From Verrucomicrobiota bacterium (GTDB lineage: Bacteria > Verrucomicrobiota > Verrucomicrobiia > Verrucomicrobiales > Verrucomicrobiaceae), in NCBI GenBank assembly GCA_023428335.1, contig JAEYYS010000138.1:1-11034 (forward strand): a stretch of DNA of 11,034 bases. The letters are read 5' to 3'. The translations under genes were made by a program, and so were the position numbers. Below the pieces are notes generated by a model that was not told where the DNA came from, did not search any database, and saw nothing but the letters and a program-made list of their open reading frames with translations. Below are positions 1 through 5,110 of this stretch, piece after piece. Every line of letters begins with the position of its first letter. Position 1 is the stretch's first letter.

Positions 1-2217
1 ATCCAAAAAGGCGGTCTCGATCTGACGACCCTGCCGTTTGAGCTGGCGGATCGCGATGTCTTTGCCAAGTGGCAGCGGGTGTTTGAGCGCGTGCACGACG
101 GCGAGATGCCGCCGGCGAAGAAGGAGCGCCCGGCCAAGCCGGAGCTGGAGGGATTTTTGGCCGGACTGAAAAAGCCGTTGATCGAGACCGATGCTGCCGA
201 CATTGCCGCCAACGGTCGCGTGCGCGGCCGTCGGCTAACGCGCACGGAGTACGAGCACACCCTGCACGACCTGCTTGGCATCGATCTGCCGCTCAAGCTG
301 CTGCTGCCCGAGGACGGTGCCGCGCACGGCTTTGAAACGGTCGCCACCGCCCAGCAGCTCTCCCACCACCAGCTCGCCCGCTACCTGGATGCCGCCGATC
401 TGGCGCTGAGCGACGCCTTCAAACGCGCCTTCGACGGCGACAAACCCTATCAAAAGCACCATACGCCCAAGGAGATGGGCGTGCACCGTGGCGGCAACAA
501 CCGCATGCCGGAACACCGCGGCGACCGCACCATTGCCTGGCCGATCACCCTGCAGTTTTTTGGTCGCCTGCCCGCCACCAGCGTGCCGGCCGACGGCTGG
601 TACCGGGTCACCCTGCGCGAGGTTCAAGCCATCAATCCCGGTCCGGGCGGTGCCGTCTGGGGCACCCTGCGCTCCGGGGCCTGTTCCTCGGCGGCACCCA
701 TGCTGTACATGCTCGGTCTGGTCGAGGCCACCGCCACACCGCGCGATCTCACCTACGAAGCCTGGATCCAGCGCGGCCACATGCTGGAGATCCGGCCCAA
801 CGATGCCACCCTCAAGCGCGCCCCCACCGGTGCCAACGGCGGCAACGTGTCCTTCAAGGGTCGCGATCTCGAAAAGGAGGGCTACCAAGGCATTGCCTTC
901 ACCGGCATCGATGTCGAACGCATCCATCCGCATGGCGACCGCCAGCAGGTCAAACACCACCTCTACGGCAAGGGTGGTTTTGACGCCCTGAAAAACGGCG
1001 AACTCGACGGCCTGATCGACCGCTTTGCCGAACGCGCCTTTCGTCGCCCGATCACCGAGGCGCAGACCGCCCCCTATCGCGAGCTCGCCCGCCAGGCGCT
1101 GGCCGAGGGCGACTCGCCCGCCGATGCTCTGCGCGCGGCCTACCGCGCCATCCTCTGCTCGCCGCGCTTTCTCACCTTCCTGGAGGCGCCGGGTGCTCTG
1201 GATGACCACGCGCTCGCCTCGCGTTTGAGTTACGCGCTGTGGGCGTCGATGCCGGATGCGGAATTGCTCAAGCTGGCCGGCGCGGGTCGCCTGCGCGAAC
1301 CGGCCGTGCTGGCGGGTCAGGTCGAGCGACTGCTCGTCGACGCCAAGGCGCGCCGCTTCATCGTCGGTTTCACCGATCAATGGCTGAAGCTGAACCAGAT
1401 CGATTTCACCACACCCGATACCCGTCTGTACCGCGAGTTCGATCCAGTGGTGCAGGAGTCGATGCTTCAGGAGACGCGCACCTACTTCACCGAGCTGATC
1501 CAAAAGAATTTGGCGGTCACCCACCTAGTCGCATCCGAGTTTGCCTTCCTCAACGAGCGGCTCGTCCGCCACTACCGCGGCGAATGGGCGCTGCGGCCCG
1601 GCGACGGCCTGCAAAAGGTGGCGCTCAAGCCCGGCGACCGCCGCGGCGGCCTGGTCACCCAGGGCGCCATTCTCAAGGTCACCGCCGATGGCACCAGCAC
1701 CTCGCCCGTCGTGCGCGGGGTCTTCGTCAATGAGCGCCTGCTCGGCACCCACATTCCGCCGCCACCGCCCGGTGTGCCCGCCATCGAACCCGACATCCGC
1801 GGCGCCACCAGCATCCGCGACCAACTCGACAAGCATCGCAACAACGAGAGCTGCGCCAGCTGCCACCTCACCATCGATCCGCCGGGTTTCGCCCTTGAAA
1901 ACTACGATCCGGTCGGTGTCTGGCGGGTGAAATACGGCCAGGGCGGCAAGGGCGTGAAGATCGATGCCACCGGCCGCACCCCGGACGGCCAGGGCTTTGA
2001 CGATGTCCTCGCCTGGCAGAAGATTTACACCGCCCGCGCCGATCTGCTGGCCCGCGGTTTTGTCCGTCACTTCCTCACCTATGCCACTGGCGCCCCGCCG
2101 CGCTTCAGCGAGGAAGCCGCCGTCGAGGCGATCGCCAGTGCCGCCGCCGACGACGGTCACGGCCTGCGCAGCCTGATCCGCGAGGCGGTTTTGAGCGACA
2201 TTTTCCGCACCAAGTGA
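1..2217 (+). CDS. Planctomycete-type cytochrome c protein (DUF1587/DUF1595/DUF1592/DUF1588/DUF1585), 5' truncated
   Basis: This is the C-terminal 738 residues of a large exported haem protein; the frame is open from the first base, so the true start and signal peptide lie upstream. The first residues (KGGLDLTTL, then VHDGEMPP) look like the tail of a PSCyt1 cytochrome domain whose CxxCH is cut off. The domains then follow in family order: DUF1587 (RRLTRTEYEHTLHDLLGID, about 226-300), a probable beta-sandwich insert (about 530-960), DUF1595 (about 1009-1195), DUF1592 (about 1198-1580), DUF1588 (about 1642-1928) and DUF1585 (about 1957-2214). DUF1588 carries the covalent haem c motif CASCH at 1852-1866, followed by the usual IDPPGFALENYDPVG. 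The family's function is not established; a periplasmic electron-transfer or oxidase role is inferred from the haem. It is commonly followed by a DUF1552 gene, as here, 19 bases downstream. A GTG at 79 is internal and not a credible start. Confidence 0.93.
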   Translation: MQKGGLDLTTLPFELADRDVFAKWQRVFERVHDGEMPPAKKERPAKPELEGFLAGLKKPLIETDAADIAANGRVRGRRLTRTEYEHTLHDLLGIDLPLKLLLPEDGAAHGFETVATAQQLSHHQLARYLDAADLALSDAFKRAFDGDKPYQKHHTPKEMGVHRGGNNRMPEHRGDRTIAWPITLQFFGRLPATSVPADGWYRVTLREVQAINPGPGGAVWGTLRSGACSSAAPMLYMLGLVEATATPRDLTYEAWIQRGHMLEIRPNDATLKRAPTGANGGNVSFKGRDLEKEGYQGIAFTGIDVERIHPHGDRQQVKHHLYGKGGFDALKNGELDGLIDRFAERAFRRPITEAQTAPYRELARQALAEGDSPADALRAAYRAILCSPRFLTFLEAPGALDDHALASRLSYALWASMPDAELLKLAGAGRLREPAVLAGQVERLLVDAKARRFIVGFTDQWLKLNQIDFTTPDTRLYREFDPVVQESMLQETRTYFTELIQKNLAVTHLVASEFAFLNERLVRHYRGEWALRPGDGLQKVALKPGDRRGGLVTQGAILKVTADGTSTSPVVRGVFVNERLLGTHIPPPPPGVPAIEPDIRGATSIRDQLDKHRNNESCASCHLTIDPPGFALENYDPVGVWRVKYGQGGKGVKIDATGRTPDGQGFDDVLAWQKIYTARADLLARGFVRHFLTYATGAPPRFSEEAAVEAIASAAADDGHGLRSLIREAVLSDIFRTK

Positions 2218-2236
2218 CGTTACCTCCTTGTCCCCC

Positions 2237-3496
2237 ATGAGCACCTTCACCTTTCAGAAGCATCTTTCCCGTCGCGCCCTGCTGCGCGGTGCCGGCGTCA
2301 CGCTCGGCCTGCCCCTGCTTGAGGCCATGACCCCGGCCCTGGCGGCTGTGGCCGAGGCGAAGGCGGCCCGCCGCTTCGTCGGCGTCAGTATGGCGCTGGG
2401 CCTGCACAATCCCAATCTGGTGCCGGAGGGCAGCGGCCGCGACTACAAGCCCTCGCGCTACCTGAAGTCGATCCAGGATCTGCGCGAGGATTTCACCGTC
2501 GTTTCCGGTTCCTCGCACCCCGGTGTCACCGGCGGGCACACGGCCGAGGGCAGCATCTTCTCGGCCTGCCCGAACGCGCGCGGTGCGACCACGCGCAACA
2601 CGATCTCGCTCGACCAACTCATGGCCAAGCACTTGGGGCATGAGACGCGTTTCCCCTCGCTCGTTCTCAACACGAACAGCCAGACCAGCCCGAGCTACAC
2701 GGAGAATGGCTCGATGATTCCGGCCGAGAACAACGCCATGCGCCTGTTCACCCGCCTCTTTGTCAACGACACGCCCGCCGAACAGGCGCGCCAGGCGCAG
2801 CTCATCCGCCAGGGCCGCAGCGTCATGGATGTGGTCGGTGCCGAGGCGAAGGCCCTCATGCGCGAGGTCGGCGCGGGCGACCGCGACAAGCTGGATGCCT
2901 GGTTCACCAGCGTGCGCGATTTGGAACAGCGGCTCGCCGCCAACGAGGCCTGGACGCACCGGCCGAAGCCGAAGGTTTCGCTGGCACCGCCGGCGCGCAT
3001 CCCGCGCGACAACGAGGTCGAGGTGGATCGCATCTTCCTTGACATTGTGCACATGGCCCTGGCCACCGACAGCACCCGCTTCATCACCCTGCACATCACC
3101 GGCAACAACGTGCAGGGCATCGAGGGGGTCGACGAGAGTTACCACAGCCTCAGCCACCACGGCATGGACGACGAAAAACTCGCCCAGCTCGCCATTGTCG
3201 AGCAGGGTGTCGTCAATGCCTGGGGCGATTTCCTGCGCAAGCTCAAGACGGACAAGATGCTCAATGACACGATGGTGCTGCTCACCTCGAACCTCGGCAA
3301 CGCCTCCAGCCACGACAACAAGAACATGCCGGTGCTGTTCGCCGGTGGCGGTTTCAGGCACGGCCAGCACCTCGCCTTCGACCCGAAGAACAACTACCCG
3401 CTGCCCAACCTGTACCTGGGCGCCCTGCAGCGCCTTGGGTTGGAGCAGGAGCGTTTTGCCACCAGCACCGGCACGATGACCGGTCTGGACGCGTGA
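2237..3496 (+). CDS. Tat-exported DUF1552 (HxxSHH) protein
   Basis: This 419-residue protein belongs to the DUF1552 family. The N-terminus has a twin-arginine signal: SRRALLRG at residues 11-18, then a hydrophobic stretch ending in an ALAA site. Tat export usually means the protein folds, often with a cofactor or metal, before leaving the cytoplasm. The family-defining HxxSHH motif is present as HSLSHH (residues 303-308, codons 3143-3160). A later SSHDNKNMPVLFAGGG segment (His359, Asp360) resembles the metal-binding end of the related DUF1501/alkaline phosphatase-like proteins; this resemblance is my inference. No enzymatic activity is established for the family. ATG at 2237 is preferred over the TTG at 2228 because it puts the Tat signal at the normal distance. 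No Shine-Dalgarno sequence is visible. It lies 19 bases after the haem protein gene and 30 before the sulfatase gene, so cotranscription is likely. Confidence 0.93.
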   Translation: MSTFTFQKHLSRRALLRGAGVTLGLPLLEAMTPALAAVAEAKAARRFVGVSMALGLHNPNLVPEGSGRDYKPSRYLKSIQDLREDFTVVSGSSHPGVTGGHTAEGSIFSACPNARGATTRNTISLDQLMAKHLGHETRFPSLVLNTNSQTSPSYTENGSMIPAENNAMRLFTRLFVNDTPAEQARQAQLIRQGRSVMDVVGAEAKALMREVGAGDRDKLDAWFTSVRDLEQRLAANEAWTHRPKPKVSLAPPARIPRDNEVEVDRIFLDIVHMALATDSTRFITLHITGNNVQGIEGVDESYHSLSHHGMDDEKLAQLAIVEQGVVNAWGDFLRKLKTDKMLNDTMVLLTSNLGNASSHDNKNMPVLFAGGGFRHGQHLAFDPKNNYPLPNLYLGALQRLGLEQERFATSTGTMTGLDA

Positions 3497-3526
3497 GTTT
3501 GGCGTGTGGGCGGCGTTTCATCTGGC

Positions 3527-5068
3527 ATGAAGCGCCGCCTGCTCCTGTTCTGCGCCGTCCTTGGCTTGGTGGATGTCCACAGTGCCGAGCGACCCAATGT
3601 CGTCGTCATCCTCGCCGATGACATGGGGTTCTCCGATCTCGGCTGCTATGGCGGCGAGATCCAGACGCCCCACCTTGATCGTCTCGCTGCCGAGGGCCTG
3701 CGCTTTTCGCAGTTCTACAACTGCGCCCTCTGCGGTCCCTCGCGTGCGGCGCTGCTGACCGGCCTGCATCCGCATCAGGCCGGGGTCACCCAGTGGACCG
3801 GCGTGCTGAAGCCTCAGGCCACGACGATCTTCGAGCAGCTCAAGGCTGGCGGCTACGCAACCTGTGCGGTGGGGCGGCTTGACATGCTCACCAGCGCCGA
3901 CTGGCGCGAGCCCGTCAACCTTGCCCGCCATGTCGACCGTTTCTTCGGCACCACCGGTCACAAGGGGCCGGGCAACTACTTTAGCAACACCCGCAACACC
4001 GACTTCTGGCGCGATGGCCGGCCCTATGTCATGCCGGCGGGCAGTTACAAAACCGATCTCATCACCGACTTTGCCGTCGACTTCGTGCGCACGCGCGACC
4101 CGGCGCGGCCCTTTCTGCTGTACCTGGCGCATTACGCCCCGCACTGGCCGCTGCATGCCAAGCCGGAGGACATCGCCAAGTACCGCGACCTCTATCGCCA
4201 GCGCGGCTGGGACGCCATCCGCGAGCAGCGACTGCGCGGGCTTGTCGAACGCGGCCTGCTGCCGGCGCACACGCGGCTCGCCCCACGCGATGCTCGCGCC
4301 GCGCCCTGGGAGGAGGCGAAGTTTCACGACTGGGAGGCGGAGCGCATGGCGGTGTACGCGGCGCAGATCGACAGCCTGGATCAGAGTGTCGGTCGTCTCA
4401 TGGCGGCCTTGCGCGAGAGTGGGGCGGAGCGCGACACGCTCGTCTTTTTCCTGAGCGACAACGGCGCCTCCGACAAGGCCGTGGGGCCGCTTGACAAACC
4501 GGGGCTGACCTGGCGTGCCGATGGCGTGCGCACGCGGGTCGGCAACAAGCCCGACATCCAGCCCGGGCCGGGCGACACCTTTGTCACCGCCGGACCGGCC
4601 TGGTCGAGCACCGCCAACACGCCGTTTCGCGACCACAAGCAGTCGGCCTATGAAGGCGGCATCGCTTCGCCCCTCATCGTCTGGGGAGCGGGTCGCGTGA
4701 CCAACCCGGGTTCGGTCAGTACGGAACTCAGTCACATCACGGACCTGTCGGCGACGATTCTCGAGGTCGCGGGCCAGTCCTGGCCGGCCGAGTTCGAAGG
4801 TCGGCGTCTGCTGCCCATCGCCGGTCGTTCCCTGCTGCCGGTGTTGCGCGGTGGCACACGCGCGGGCCATGAGACGCTCTGCTGGGCGGTATCCGGCAGC
4901 AAGGCCGTGCGCCAGGGCGACTGGAAACTGGTCGCCAAGGCCGGCGGTCCCTGGGAACTCTACGACCTCAGTCGCGACCGTGCCGAGCAGGTGAACCTCG
5001 CGTCGACGCAGCCGCAACGGGTCGCGGCACTGATCGAGGTCTTCAAAGCCTGGCAGGCCGAGCCCTGA
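3527..5068 (+). CDS. Secreted type I (formylglycine) sulfatase with altered GKWH motif
   Basis: This 513-residue sulfatase of the arylsulfatase-like S1 type starts with a signal peptide (MKRRLLLFCAVLGLVDVHSA). Cys69 in CGPSR (Cys-x-Pro-Ser-Arg) is the residue normally oxidised to formylglycine. Asp31 and Asp32 (LADDMG), Asp311 and Asn312 (SDNGA), His206 (APHWPL) and Lys371 (DHKQSAYEGG) match the calcium and sulfate site of the family. The usual Gly-Lys-Trp-His motif is replaced by GRLD (residues 116-119, Arg codon 3875-3877), so two conserved sulfate-binding residues differ. It may therefore use a different substrate, or be a subfamily with its own site; the substrate is unknown. Overall similarity suggests sulfatases that act on sulfated glycans in PVC bacteria. 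ATG 3527 is chosen over the GTG at 3506 because it begins the signal peptide directly. Activation would need a maturase (FGE or anSME), not seen in this window. Confidence 0.93.
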   Translation: MKRRLLLFCAVLGLVDVHSAERPNVVVILADDMGFSDLGCYGGEIQTPHLDRLAAEGLRFSQFYNCALCGPSRAALLTGLHPHQAGVTQWTGVLKPQATTIFEQLKAGGYATCAVGRLDMLTSADWREPVNLARHVDRFFGTTGHKGPGNYFSNTRNTDFWRDGRPYVMPAGSYKTDLITDFAVDFVRTRDPARPFLLYLAHYAPHWPLHAKPEDIAKYRDLYRQRGWDAIREQRLRGLVERGLLPAHTRLAPRDARAAPWEEAKFHDWEAERMAVYAAQIDSLDQSVGRLMAALRESGAERDTLVFFLSDNGASDKAVGPLDKPGLTWRADGVRTRVGNKPDIQPGPGDTFVTAGPAWSSTANTPFRDHKQSAYEGGIASPLIVWGAGRVTNPGSVSTELSHITDLSATILEVAGQSWPAEFEGRRLLPIAGRSLLPVLRGGTRAGHETLCWAVSGSKAVRQGDWKLVAKAGGPWELYDLSRDRAEQVNLASTQPQRVAALIEVFKAWQAEP

Positions 5069-5072
5069 GTGC

Positions 5073-5106
5073 CGGCGCAGGAAGCGCCGTGTCCGTCGCG
5101 TTTTTT
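5073..5106 (+). terminator. Possible weak hairpin with distant T-run between sulfatase and PQQ-like genes
   Basis: CGGCGC (5073-5078) can pair perfectly with GCGCCG (5084-5089) around a 5-base loop. A run of six T lies at 5101-5106, 11 bases after the stem, which is farther than in a normal intrinsic terminator. It sits in the 42-base gap before the next start codon. It could be a partial terminator or an RNA-processing element that lowers expression of the downstream gene, or it could be chance in GC-rich DNA. Confidence 0.25.
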
Positions 5107-5110
5107 ACGG

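Noticed and set aside
79..81. GTG as the start of the haem protein gene
   Set aside because: The frame is open upstream to base 1 and the upstream residues continue the cytochrome domain, so the gene begins outside the window.
235..1524. A 429-codon reverse open frame, with a further reverse frame at 1525-2250, opposite the haem protein gene
   Set aside because: Compositionally biased shadow frames with no known family, opposed by the strongly supported DUF1587-DUF1585 domain order.
2105..3370. A 421-codon reverse open frame spanning the haem protein and DUF1552 junction
   Set aside because: It crosses two well supported genes and has a low-complexity Arg-rich end; no motif supports it.
3518..5017. 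A 499-codon reverse open frame opposite the sulfatase gene
   Set aside because: It lacks domain motifs and lies fully within a gene with formylglycine and calcium-site motifs; typical antisense openness in high-GC DNA.
5069..5071. GTG directly after the sulfatase stop as the start of the propeller gene
   Set aside because: It would add 14 residues without hydrophobic character before the signal peptide that begins at ATG 5111.
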